This document shows positions 1-7,986 of a DNA stretch of 64,000 bases, in pieces. This DNA is from UBA9655 sp964597045. GTDB taxonomy: Bacteria > Pseudomonadota > Alphaproteobacteria > UBA9655. Position 1 is the first letter of the stretch; each line of letters begins with the position of its first letter. Where the stretch lies: positions 186,001-250,000 of the forward strand of contig CAZQWE010000001.1 in assembly GCA_964597045.1 (NCBI GenBank). The letters run 5' to 3'. The notes beneath the pieces were generated by a model. The model searched no databases, had not been told where the DNA came from, and was given only the letters and a program-made list of their open reading frames with translations. Both the position numbers and the translations under genes were made by a program.

Positions 1-82
1 TAGGTGAGAGACGCGCGTGATAATCCAAAAAGACTTTATCATTTTGACTCTTCAAACTTGGAACATTGTTTGAATTACGCAC
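1..82 (-). CDS. Unidentified protein, N-terminal fragment cut by window edge
   Basis: An open frame runs off the left edge from a GTG start at 82, preceded by a near-perfect Shine-Dalgarno (AAAGGAGG about 5 bases upstream). The visible 27 residues start MRNSNNVPSLKSQ and are hydrophilic, so there is no signal peptide or lipobox. It lies directly downstream of lpxC on the same strand and may be co-transcribed with it. In many alphaproteobacteria bamD follows lpxC, but BamD is a lipoprotein and this N-terminus does not fit. I cannot name the product. The call rests on the ribosome binding site and the open frame only. Confidence 0.4.
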   Translation of the reverse strand, partial: MRNSNNVPSLKSQNDKVFLDYHARLSP

Positions 83-149
83 ACAACCTCCTTTTTTATC
101 ATTTTAGGAGAGATGATGTTCGGTATCAATACCGGAAAAAATACGGAAA

Positions 150-1091
150 CTAGATGTCGCTGATTGAGTAGTTTCTTGAATCCGCAAACAGAGCCCTTAA
201 GAGCTTGTTATGAAGCCCGTGACCTGTACGGAAACCGTGAAACTTGCCGAGGATAAGACCACCCGCTAAGTGAAGATCTCCGAGTGCATCCAACACCTTG
301 TGACGAACGCATTCGTCACCGTAACGGAGCCCATCTTCATTCAGGATTTTTTCTCCATCAAAAACGAGTGTGTTATTGAGGGAGGCCCCTTTTGAAAGGC
401 CAAGGGACCAGAGCTTTTCAGCGTCTTCTAAATGACCGAATGTCCGAGCTGCAGAAATATCTTTCGCGAAGTCATCACTGAGAGGATAAAAAACCATGTG
501 TTGTGCAGGAAGATTTGACCGACCTCCAAAATCAAAGTCCACTTCAATTTCATAAGAAGATGAAGGGGAAAGAGTTGCGGAACGATCACCTTCTGTGACA
601 GTCACTTGCCTGAGGACACGAATGATTTGACGCGGGGCCCGTTGATCTTGAATACCTGCTTCATCAACAAGTGCGACAAAAGGTTCCGCGCTTCCATCCA
701 TAATCGGAAGCTCAGGTCCATCAACCTCAACAATAACATTATCAATCCCGCTCGCAGCCAACGCTGCCATTAAATGTTCTATTGTTGAAATAGTCACACC
801 TTTGCCATTTCCAATAGTTGTGCACAAACGGGTATCCACAACCGTGCTCCAATCAGCCTTCACTTCTATTCCACCTAAATCAGTTCTGACAAATGTAATG
901 CCAGCCCCAAGAGGTGCAGGATGAAGTGTTAAAGTTACGGGTGTGCCAGAATGAACTCCTACACCTTCACAAGACACAACGTGTGCGACCGTCTTTTGAC
1001 GATGGAGGATTCTCTTCTCAAGTTGAGGCAACGGTGACGTATAAACTTGACGTTGAATATTTTGATTTGTTACTGAACGTAGAGCCGTCAC
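150..1091 (-). CDS. lpxC: UDP-3-O-acyl-N-acetylglucosamine deacetylase
   Basis: LpxC is the zinc amidase that removes the N-acetyl group from UDP-3-O-acyl-GlcNAc, the committed cytoplasmic step of lipid A synthesis. The 313 residues match the usual length of about 300. The zinc ligands are visible: His106 in the TIEHLMAAL motif, His264 and Asp268 in HKVLDALGDL; the GHGLHNK motif near 290-296 carries the catalytic histidine. The start is GTG with GAGGAT 7 bases upstream. Its presence implies a lipid A-containing outer membrane. lpxC often closes the dcw cluster after ftsZ in alphaproteobacteria; here it is on the same strand but about 31 kb from ftsZ. A short stem-loop (CGGTA/TACCG, 121-134) follows the stop codon. 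Confidence 0.96.
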   Translation of the reverse strand: MTALRSVTNQNIQRQVYTSPLPQLEKRILHRQKTVAHVVSCEGVGVHSGTPVTLTLHPAPLGAGITFVRTDLGGIEVKADWSTVVDTRLCTTIGNGKGVTISTIEHLMAALAASGIDNVIVEVDGPELPIMDGSAEPFVALVDEAGIQDQRAPRQIIRVLRQVTVTEGDRSATLSPSSSYEIEVDFDFGGRSNLPAQHMVFYPLSDDFAKDISAARTFGHLEDAEKLWSLGLSKGASLNNTLVFDGEKILNEDGLRYGDECVRHKVLDALGDLHLAGGLILGKFHGFRTGHGLHNKLLRALFADSRNYSISDI

Positions 1092-1174
1092 TGTTTTATC
1101 CTCTTTTATATCATTTCATTTTGTAGGATAAAGCAGTTACTCCGCTAGGACAAATCACTGTTTATGACGGATTG

Positions 1175-1576
1175 TTACAGCAACCAATTCTCTATTACCA
1201 AACCTGGAACCCGTTTAAATTCTGACAAATTATCTGTCACAAAGGTTAGACTTCTATTTCGTGAAAGGCCTGCCAGCAGAATATCGTAAGGTCCTATTGG
1301 CTTTCCTTCTTTTTTCAAGACGCCTCTAATTTGGGCTGCATGAAGAGCATCCCTCGACGAAAATGTAATTGTTTCTACTTGCTCTTTAAATGCGCTCCAA
1401 AGTGGTTGAATTTTTGGCTTTATATGAGGATTGATTTCGAGTCCATATTCAATTTCCATGATTGTAATTGTTGCAATCTTTACATCTTCAGGTGATAAGC
1501 TTTTCAATTTATCAATAACAGACTTTTCCCCACGAAAATAAGCTGAAACTATACAGGTATCTAAAAGATAAGGCAT
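1175..1576 (-). CDS. vapC: VapC-type PIN-domain toxin ribonuclease
   Basis: This is a 133-residue PIN-domain protein, a typical VapC length. The acidic residues that bind Mg2+ in PIN nucleases are in place: Asp6 in YLLDTC, Glu41 in MEIEYG, Asp98 in GPYDILLAG and Asp115 in TDN. VapC toxins cleave specific RNAs, often tRNAs, when released from their antitoxin. The gene starts 2 bases after the upstream antitoxin gene ends, so the pair is one translationally linked operon. No damage is visible, so the toxin is likely active. The RNA target cannot be read from sequence. Confidence 0.9.
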   Translation of the reverse strand: MPYLLDTCIVSAYFRGEKSVIDKLKSLSPEDVKIATITIMEIEYGLEINPHIKPKIQPLWSAFKEQVETITFSSRDALHAAQIRGVLKKEGKPIGPYDILLAGLSRNRSLTFVTDNLSEFKRVPGLVIENWLL

Positions 1577-1578
1577 TT

Positions 1579-1815
1579 TTAGAATATATCCTCTTTAGGG
1601 TCAGATAGATCTTTACGATATATCGAAAAATCTCCAGCTTCTTTCACAGGCTCAAATTTAAAGAAATTCACAGGCCAACTGGAACGTGGATTATGATTCA
1701 TGATCCATTCCTCAAGAGCTTCTTTCACGATAGCATTCCGCGTGGTATTTTGCTGTTCAGCAATATGTGAAAGTTCGCTCGCGAGTTTCTGCGGAAGATA
1801 CACACTTAGATTCAT
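1579..1815 (-). CDS. vapB: VapB-type ribbon-helix-helix antitoxin
   Basis: This 78-residue protein has an N-terminal ribbon-helix-helix fold of the CopG/MetJ type: MNLSVYLPQKLASEL gives the DNA-contacting strand, and NTTRNAIVKEALEEWI the helices. The C-terminal tail from about residue 45 (SSWPVNFFKFEPV...) would wrap and inhibit the toxin encoded just downstream. A strong ribosome binding site (GAGGAGG) lies 4 bases before the ATG. Antitoxins of this class repress their own operon with the toxin as co-repressor. A perfect AT-rich palindrome about 27 bases upstream is the obvious operator candidate. Confidence 0.85.
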   Translation of the reverse strand: MNLSVYLPQKLASELSHIAEQQNTTRNAIVKEALEEWIMNHNPRSSWPVNFFKFEPVKEAGDFSIYRKDLSDPKEDIF

Positions 1816-1841
1816 TTTAACCTCCTCTGGGTAGGCACATA

Positions 1842-1861
1842 TAATATATTATAATATATTA
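1842..1861. promoter_or_regulatory. Perfect 20-bp palindrome, likely vapBC operator
   Basis: The twenty bases are a perfect inverted repeat made of TAATATATTA followed by its own reverse complement. It sits 26 bases upstream of the vapB start codon, where an autoregulatory operator overlapping a promoter -10 would be expected. Ribbon-helix-helix antitoxins bind short palindromes of this kind. Because it is pure A/T, some of the symmetry could be chance. Confidence 0.6.
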
Positions 1862-1880
1862 GAATTTGTTTTGCAAGTTT

Positions 1881-1908
1881 TTTGCGTTCCCATTTTTGCG
1901 TTCCCATT
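1881..1908. repeat. Two tandem copies of a 14-bp unit
   Basis: The unit TTTGCGTTCCCATT occurs twice, head to tail with no spacer. It lies between the vapBC promoter and the orphan antitoxin-domain gene. It looks like a small replication-slippage duplication in decayed intergenic DNA. No function is apparent. Confidence 0.6.
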
Positions 1909-2015
1909 TGACCCGATTTTCCTTGCAAAAAATCCTGCCTTGCAGCATAAAAAATTTGAAGATTAGTCAAGTAATACCTTCTTCCTACAACCTTTTTTAA
2001 CGAGATTGCACTTCG

Positions 2016-2201
2016 ATGAAAAGTTATATTATTAGCTTAGCCAATAAGGTTTTTGGAGATAAGAATAAAGCTCAACATTGGTTGAGTACTCCCAACTCCT
2101 TATTAGACTATCAACGTCCTTCGGATTTAATAAATACTGATCGGTATGAAAGCAAAGTTAAAAACATACTAGGCAGAATTGAACATGGTATATATTCATA
2201 A
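2016..2201 (+). CDS. Orphan ParS/Xre-MbcA-like toxin-binding domain (DUF2384)
   Basis: The 61 residues resemble the C-terminal toxin-binding domain of Xre/ParS/MbcA antitoxins: AQHWLSTPNSLLDYQRPSDLI, then V..ILGRIEHGIYS, matching the family pattern W-L-x-x-P-N...L...P-x-D-L-...-L-x-R-I-x-x-G. In those systems the domain neutralises a RES-domain toxin. The usual N-terminal helix-turn-helix is absent: a stop codon lies 15 bases upstream in frame, and the ribosome binding site is weak. No RES toxin gene is next to it. It is therefore either a decayed remnant or a stand-alone domain. It lies next to vapBC, in a stretch that has collected toxin-antitoxin parts. Confidence 0.55.
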   Translation: MKSYIISLANKVFGDKNKAQHWLSTPNSLLDYQRPSDLINTDRYESKVKNILGRIEHGIYS

Positions 2202-2289
2202 GAAAGTTCCTGGTTACTTATAAGAATCATGAAGTAATTTATTTACTTTTTTCGTATAAGCTAACGACGAAACAAAAATAGGGAAATCC

Positions 2290-3168
2290 ATGAGAATTCT
2301 TAGAACTCCAGAAGAATGCTTCAGCAACTTACCGGATTTTGACTACAAACCACAGTATACAGAAATCGAAGATAACCTTCGCATGGCCCATGTGGAAGCT
2401 GGGAAAGGCAAGACTGTTCTCCTTCTCCATGGTGAACCCACCTGGTCATTCCTTTACCGCAAAATGATACCTCTCCTTGCTGCAAAAGGATACCGAGCTA
2501 TTGCCCCTGACCTTATTGGATTTGGTCGATCGGATAAACCCGCAGCCATTAAAGATTATACTTATCAAAAACACATGGATTGGCTTACAAACTGGGTAAA
2601 AATAAATCAGCTTAATAAAATCACTCTTTTTGTACAGGATTGGGGATCTTTGTTGGGGCTTCGTCTTGCTGGGGAACATCCCGAGCTTTTTGAACGCATC
2701 GTGGTTTCGAATGGTCCATTTCCGATTGGTAAGCCTCTTCCATTTGCTTTTAAAATTTGGAGAGCTTTTGCTCACTACTCTCCCTTCTTCTCTCCAGGAC
2801 AAATCGTTAGATTAGGTATGGTTACTAAACTAAAACCTGAGGAACGCGCTGCCTATAACGCCCCTTTCCCATCAGAAGCATACAAAAAAGCAGCAAGAGC
2901 CTTTCCTTTACTAGTCCCAGGTGATCCATTAAATCCTGCTGCTGAAGCAAATAAAAAGGCTTGGAAAGCACTTTGTGATTCTGGCATTCCTCTTTTAACG
3001 GCATTCGGAGAGAAGGATCCTATTATCGGCAAATTTGATCGCGTTCTTCAGAAGAATGTAAAGGGAGCCCAAGGCCAGAAGCATCAACGACTGAATGGGG
3101 GCCACTTTATACAAGAAGACTGTGCTTCAGAACTCGTTGATATCATTGATGAATTTATCAAGCTTTAA
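2290..3168 (+). CDS. Haloalkane dehalogenase-like alpha/beta hydrolase
   Basis: This 292-residue alpha/beta-hydrolase matches haloalkane dehalogenase subfamily I, which hydrolyses carbon-halogen bonds through an aspartyl-ester intermediate. Visible motifs are HGEPTWSFLYRKM (47-59, oxyanion region with Glu49), the nucleophile elbow VQDWGS with Asp117 and halide-binding Trp118, the likely acid Asp243 in GEKDP, and His272 in GGHF. An Asp rather than Ser nucleophile separates it from esterases; epoxide hydrolases share Asp but usually have other flanking residues. There is no signal peptide, so it should be cytoplasmic. Its true substrate is unknown. Its last 11 bases overlap the convergent RND pump gene. 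Confidence 0.8.
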   Translation: MRILRTPEECFSNLPDFDYKPQYTEIEDNLRMAHVEAGKGKTVLLLHGEPTWSFLYRKMIPLLAAKGYRAIAPDLIGFGRSDKPAAIKDYTYQKHMDWLTNWVKINQLNKITLFVQDWGSLLGLRLAGEHPELFERIVVSNGPFPIGKPLPFAFKIWRAFAHYSPFFSPGQIVRLGMVTKLKPEERAAYNAPFPSEAYKKAARAFPLLVPGDPLNPAAEANKKAWKALCDSGIPLLTAFGEKDPIIGKFDRVLQKNVKGAQGQKHQRLNGGHFIQEDCASELVDIIDEFIKL

Positions 3169-6100
3169 TCTTAAAGAAAATCGTATAGAGAACAGGCACG
3201 ACAAACAACGTCAAGAGTGTTGCAAACGCAAGCCCTGACATAATCAAAACGGCCATGCTCACGAAGAACGGATCAAACACAAGAGGGGCTACACCCAATA
3301 TGGTTGTAAGAGCTGCAAGGCTGACGGGACGGACACGACTCACTGCAGAGTCAACAACGGCGAGGAGTTTCTCTTTACCCTCCCTAATCTCCAGATCAAT
3401 TTGATCGATAAGAACAATGGCATTTTTAATGAGCATACCTGTGAGACTCAGGAAACCGAGTAAGGCCATGAAATCAAAAGGTTTGTTAGCAAGGAGGAGT
3501 CCAAAGGTCACTCCGATAATAGACAAAGGAACAGTAAGCCAAATAATCAGAGGTTGACGAATTTTGCTGAAAAGGAGAATAACCACAATAATCATAAGAA
3601 TAAAACTGAGCGGAAGCTTACTCCCCAAAGCCGTTTCAGCATCATGCTGGGCTTCCTGTTCCCCTCCCCAAGTCAGTTCATACCCGACGGGATACTTGAG
3701 GGCCTCAATTTGGGGGGAGAGACGACCGTAGACGATAGCTGTTGGCTCAGACACAGGATCAGCAGAAGGTGTGATTGTTCTTTTCCGATCACGTCTGTAG
3801 ACAAGTGAATCTTCCCACGCTGTAGAAAATCCTTGTACAACTTGCTGAATGGGCACATTGGTGTGTTTAACAGGACTCCAAACAAACATATTATATAAGG
3901 AACTGATGTTGCTTCTTTCCGTCTCAGGCAAACGTGTTACAATAGGAATAAGCTCATCTTTTTCCCTATAGAGTCCCACCTTCCGTCCACCAAAATTCAT
4001 CTGCAACGTTTCGCTCAGATCTGCACGTGTAATACCTGTCGACCTTGCTAATGATTCAGAAAACAGAGGTTTTGAAAGCAGAACCCGTCCTCGCCAATTA
4101 TCGCGTATACTTTGCGCGCCTGGATCCTCCACCATAATCTTCTTCGCTTCCCGAGAAAGCTCCCGCAGAACATCAGGCTGAGGACCGCTAATACGCGCTT
4201 CAATTTTACCATCAGGACTAGGACCCACAACGATCTTTTTGTATTTCGGATCCGCTTGAGGAAAGTGGGTATTGAGATAAGTCCGGATATTCTGTTCAAT
4301 ATCAGAAATGTTTTTATAGTCGTTCGTCTCAACAATTAACTGAGCATAGCTGGAATTTGCAGATTCAGGTGTATAGACCAACATGAATCGAGAGGCTCCC
4401 TGCCCAATAAATGAGGTTACTTGTTTAACCCCCTCTATGCTCTTTACATATTTCTCAATTTTATCAATATCTTGCTTTGTTTTGCGTATATCCGTCCCTT
4501 GAGGTAGCCAATAATCTACAAAGAAAATTGGTGTGGTCGAATCCGGGAAAAATCCAGGCCTGACGAAATTAAAACCAACGACTGCCATCGCCATCACACC
4601 TACTAAAGCCATTAGAGCTTTCTTCCTGTTTCGAATAATTAGGAGGAGAAGCGAACGAAACTGCCTATAAAATTTAGTATCATAGGGACTCTCAGTTTGA
4701 ACCTTATTTTGTTTAAAGAGATAATCCCCAAGCATTGGAGCAACCGTAATCGCCAAAAACCAACTCCATAAAAGAGAAATTAAGAGAACCTGAAATAATG
4801 ATCCTGCATACTCACCTGTCTTATCCTGAGAAAATCCGATTCCCGCAAAAGCAAGGATACCTACAACAGTCGCTGCGAAAAGTGGCCAAAGAGTTTGCTT
4901 GACTATATTATCCGCAGCTTCGATTGTAGTCTGACCTTGTTGGGTCCTAACGAGAATACCATCAACCACGACAATTGCGTTATCGACAAGCATGCCGAGA
5001 GCAATAATAAGGGCTCCTAAAGATATCCTGTGGAGATTAATTCCATAAATATACATCACTGCAAAAGTCCCAAATGTCGTTAACATTAGGATAACTCCAA
5101 TCAAAAACCCGCTTCTGAGTCCCATGGAGAACAAGAGAACCCCAATCACAATGATCAATGCTTCAGCTAAATTGAGGACAAAGTTAAAGATGGATGCCTT
5201 TACCAAAACAGGCTGGTTGTAAACGAAATCCAAGGAAATTCCTACAGGTATGCGGTCCTGTAACTCGCTAATTTTACGATCTACGGCTTCCCCGAGTGTT
5301 ACGATATTGCCTCCGGCAACAAGGGAAATGGCAAGAGTAATAGCGGGTTCTCCATTAAAATGGATGTATTGTTTTGGAATCTCTTCATAACCTCTTTTGA
5401 CTTCAGCTATATCTTTTAGATATATTGCTGCACCACTCTTTGTCCCTGGAATCAGCAGATTTTCGATCTCCTCCACTGTTCCAAAATCACCTGAAGGCTG
5501 AATCCGAATACGATCCGTCCCAACTGTGACATTCCCTGAAGGCTCAATTTGATTTTGTGTCTTAAGTAGGCCCGCAATAATATCCGGAGACACCCCAAAT
5601 TGGGCCAACTTTGATTGGGAAAGTTCAATGAAAATTTGCTCTTCGATGGCGCCCCCAATGGTTATTTTGGCAACATTCGGAACAAGGAGAAGTTCTTTTC
5701 TAAGCTCCTTAGCGATTTCCTTAAGTTCCTTATATGTAAAACCATCACCTGTAAGGGCTATAAAGATACCGAAAACATCTCCATAATCATCATTAACAAC
5801 ACTTGGCCCAGCTCCCGGCGGAAGCTGCAGTTGAGCGTCATTAACTTTCCTTCTCAATTCATCCCACACTTGAGGAAGAGTCGTTTTATCATATTGATCT
5901 TTAATAGTTACAGTGATCTCTGACTTACCTGCTGAGGAAACAGACGTAATATACTTAACCTGTCCAAGCTGCTGAATTGCCGACTCAAGCCGGTCCGTGA
6001 CTTCTTGTTCAACTTCAAGAGGACTCGCACCAGGATATTGTGTAATGACTTTAGCGTCTTTAATGGTGAATTCAGGATCTTCATACCGACCCAAAGACTC

Positions 6101-6187
6101 AAAGGCAAGAAGCCCGGCTACGGTTAAGACAATGATGATGAGCCATCCCAGGACTTTATTTTCTATGCAGAGACGTCCTATATTCAT
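3158..6187 (-). CDS. RND-family multidrug efflux pump, inner-membrane subunit
   Basis: This 1009-residue protein has the RND layout: a first membrane helix at 13-30, a long periplasmic porter loop to about 330, a block of helices (about 333-485), a second periplasmic loop, and a final helix block from about 840. The proton-relay motif in TM4 reads GMLVDNAIVVVDG, with Asp402. A second conserved stretch, GMLIKNAIVLIDQID, is near TM10-11. Such pumps use proton influx to expel drugs, detergents or host compounds as a tripartite complex. The adaptor gene lies immediately upstream with a TAATG overlap, so the two are translationally coupled. No outer-membrane TolC gene is present here. The substrate cannot be told from sequence; the motif favours hydrophobic/amphiphilic export over heavy metals. 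Confidence 0.93.
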   Translation of the reverse strand: MNIGRLCIENKVLGWLIIIVLTVAGLLAFESLGRYEDPEFTIKDAKVITQYPGASPLEVEQEVTDRLESAIQQLGQVKYITSVSSAGKSEITVTIKDQYDKTTLPQVWDELRRKVNDAQLQLPPGAGPSVVNDDYGDVFGIFIALTGDGFTYKELKEIAKELRKELLLVPNVAKITIGGAIEEQIFIELSQSKLAQFGVSPDIIAGLLKTQNQIEPSGNVTVGTDRIRIQPSGDFGTVEEIENLLIPGTKSGAAIYLKDIAEVKRGYEEIPKQYIHFNGEPAITLAISLVAGGNIVTLGEAVDRKISELQDRIPVGISLDFVYNQPVLVKASIFNFVLNLAEALIIVIGVLLFSMGLRSGFLIGVILMLTTFGTFAVMYIYGINLHRISLGALIIALGMLVDNAIVVVDGILVRTQQGQTTIEAADNIVKQTLWPLFAATVVGILAFAGIGFSQDKTGEYAGSLFQVLLISLLWSWFLAITVAPMLGDYLFKQNKVQTESPYDTKFYRQFRSLLLLIIRNRKKALMALVGVMAMAVVGFNFVRPGFFPDSTTPIFFVDYWLPQGTDIRKTKQDIDKIEKYVKSIEGVKQVTSFIGQGASRFMLVYTPESANSSYAQLIVETNDYKNISDIEQNIRTYLNTHFPQADPKYKKIVVGPSPDGKIEARISGPQPDVLRELSREAKKIMVEDPGAQSIRDNWRGRVLLSKPLFSESLARSTGITRADLSETLQMNFGGRKVGLYREKDELIPIVTRLPETERSNISSLYNMFVWSPVKHTNVPIQQVVQGFSTAWEDSLVYRRDRKRTITPSADPVSEPTAIVYGRLSPQIEALKYPVGYELTWGGEQEAQHDAETALGSKLPLSFILMIIVVILLFSKIRQPLIIWLTVPLSIIGVTFGLLLANKPFDFMALLGFLSLTGMLIKNAIVLIDQIDLEIREGKEKLLAVVDSAVSRVRPVSLAALTTILGVAPLVFDPFFVSMAVLIMSGLAFATLLTLFVVPVLYTIFFKIKA

Positions 6188-7257
6188 TACTCACTCGTCA
6201 ACTCTAGAGGTCTAACTTTCATCCCTTCTGTCAAAAATTTAGCTCCTGCTGCAACAATATCCATTCCCGTTGAAATTCCCTCAATAACTTCTACTGTGTC
6301 ATTTTCGAGTTGACCCAATTTTACAGGTTGCTTACGAATTTCACCTGTTGAAGGATTGAATACCCAGACATAACTTTTCTTATTATCATCAGCAAAAACA
6401 GCAGCTGTAGGGATAACATATTTTTGAGTCTTCCCTTGGCTGGGTATGGTAATTTTAACGAATACTGAAGCTGTCATGCCTGGTAGGACGTTCAAATCTT
6501 TGGGTGCTATCATCGTTAAGGTAAGTTTATAGGATTGGGTATCCGGATCTGGTTTTGAAGAAATTTCCTTAACAGATGTGGGAAACATCCTTCCTGGCGC
6601 TGAATCAAATTCAACTTCAATTTGTGTATCTTTTCTTGATTTTGAATGAATTGCAAGGCTCTCAGGAATTTGAACAATAATATCTAAATTGTCACGATTA
6701 TGGAGCCTTACAATGGGTTCATTAACCTTAATCGTTTGAAAATTCTGAACATACTTTGCTGATACTTCGCCCACAAAGGGCGCCTTGAGACGTGTATAAA
6801 TAAGATTTTGCTCAGCAGTATCTAGATTGGCTTTTGCAACATTATAAGATGTAACTTGTGCTTCATATTCTGATTTTGACACAAATCCCTTTTCGATGAG
6901 AGCTTGTTTTCTATCCAATTGAGCTTTCGCATATTCTTCTTTTGTTTTTGCCTCTTGAACGGCGATTTCATAATCCTTTGGATCAAGAGCTGCAATCAAC
7001 TGGTCCTTCTCAACTTTCTCCCCTTCTTTTACTGGAAACTCGATGATCTTACCGGGAACAAGAAAGGCAAGATCGGCCTTTTCAGAAGCTTCAACCTTTC
7101 CAGGAAAACTACGTTGTAGAACTTCTTCAGGACCCCCAATATGAATAATCTTCACAGGTCTTGCAGGTATTTCGGCGGATTTTTCTTTTTCTCCACAGGC
7201 TGTGAATAGTGTTATAAAGAGCAATGCTAACAAGAGTATTTTTTGTTTTGAGACCAT
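6187..7257 (-). CDS. RND efflux periplasmic adaptor (membrane fusion) lipoprotein
   Basis: This 356-residue adaptor links the RND pump to an outer-membrane channel. It has a lipoprotein signal with the lipobox LFTAC (Cys21), a first biotinyl-lipoyl half (about 60-95, ...PGKIIEFPVKEGEKVEKDQ), an alpha-helical hairpin (about 96-155), a second lipoyl half with LKAPFVGEV, a beta-barrel domain, and a membrane-proximal domain with LPGMTASV. The stop codon overlaps the pump start (TAATG). It is the first gene of a two-gene operon, transcribed divergently from a K+ channel gene 69 bases away. Confidence 0.92.
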   Translation of the reverse strand: MVSKQKILLLALLFITLFTACGEKEKSAEIPARPVKIIHIGGPEEVLQRSFPGKVEASEKADLAFLVPGKIIEFPVKEGEKVEKDQLIAALDPKDYEIAVQEAKTKEEYAKAQLDRKQALIEKGFVSKSEYEAQVTSYNVAKANLDTAEQNLIYTRLKAPFVGEVSAKYVQNFQTIKVNEPIVRLHNRDNLDIIVQIPESLAIHSKSRKDTQIEVEFDSAPGRMFPTSVKEISSKPDPDTQSYKLTLTMIAPKDLNVLPGMTASVFVKITIPSQGKTQKYVIPTAAVFADDNKKSYVWVFNPSTGEIRKQPVKLGQLENDTVEVIEGISTGMDIVAAGAKFLTEGMKVRPLELTSE

Positions 7258-7326
7258 TTTCCCTGGACTTTTCCTTATTCTTAATTTCTAATCTTAGAAG
7301 AATAACGGTTAATTAAAAGTAAAAAA

Positions 7327-7986
7327 ATGACAATGACACCTATTCTTCCTCGCTTCACATCACTGGGATTGCTTTTATTTCTTATCTTCTTTTTTGTTAT
7401 TTCACCCTTTCTTAGTCACGGAGAGAGTGCACGATTTTTACTTGATCTTTCAGTAATAATATTACTAAGCCTTTCTGTTTATATCTGTTCTTTTAAAAAA
7501 AATTACTTTATATTCTCTTTGTTTCTTGCAAGCCCTACAGTTTTAAGACTTTTTAATATTTCGTCTGAAGTAAATGAAATTACACTTTTAGGAAATGCTG
7601 CTTTTTTTGCCTTTGTCATATATATTCTTCTGAGCAAGCTCTTCTCAACTAAACACATAACAATGGATGTCATCTATTCTGCCCTCTCTATCTATATTCT
7701 TATTGGTGTTTTTTGGGGAATTATTTATATGGTACTCGAATTTTTTTCGCCCGGATCATTTTTACTTCCCCAGGAAAGCAAAGGTTTTTCCCTCTATCCA
7801 GGCTTTGGTCAAGATATGATTTATTATAGCTTTATTACTCTTTCAACCGTTGGTTTTGGAGATATCCTTCCTCTTACCCAACCTGCTAAAAGCTTTACGA
7901 CTCTTGAAGCCCTTATGGGCCCTCTTTATATAGCTGTATTCGTTGCACGTCTTGTGGGAATGCACATAAGCCAAGAACAACCTTAA
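7327..7986 (+). CDS. Potassium-channel-like membrane protein with TVGFGD filter
   Basis: This 219-residue, very hydrophobic protein has about four N-terminal membrane segments (10-30, 38-56, 60-78, 88-104), a further helix at 114-140, a pore loop with the selectivity-filter signature TLSTVGFGDI (172-180), and a last helix at about 193-212. The filter motif is diagnostic of K+-selective channels. The fold is a six-helix-like voltage-gated relative or a two-TM channel with extra N-terminal helices; no S4-like row of arginines is visible. The C-terminus ends soon after the last helix, so there is no RCK/TrkA regulatory domain. It is divergent from the RND operon and its end overlaps the convergent copper oxidase gene by 4 bases. 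Confidence 0.8.
   Translation: MTMTPILPRFTSLGLLLFLIFFFVISPFLSHGESARFLLDLSVIILLSLSVYICSFKKNYFIFSLFLASPTVLRLFNISSEVNEITLLGNAAFFAFVIYILLSKLFSTKHITMDVIYSALSIYILIGVFWGIIYMVLEFFSPGSFLLPQESKGFSLYPGFGQDMIYYSFITLSTVGFGDILPLTQPAKSFTTLEALMGPLYIAVFVARLVGMHISQEQP

Noticed and set aside
3554..3808. Small open frames antisense to the RND pump gene
   Set aside because: They mirror the codon use of the real gene and have no ribosome binding site or recognisable motif.
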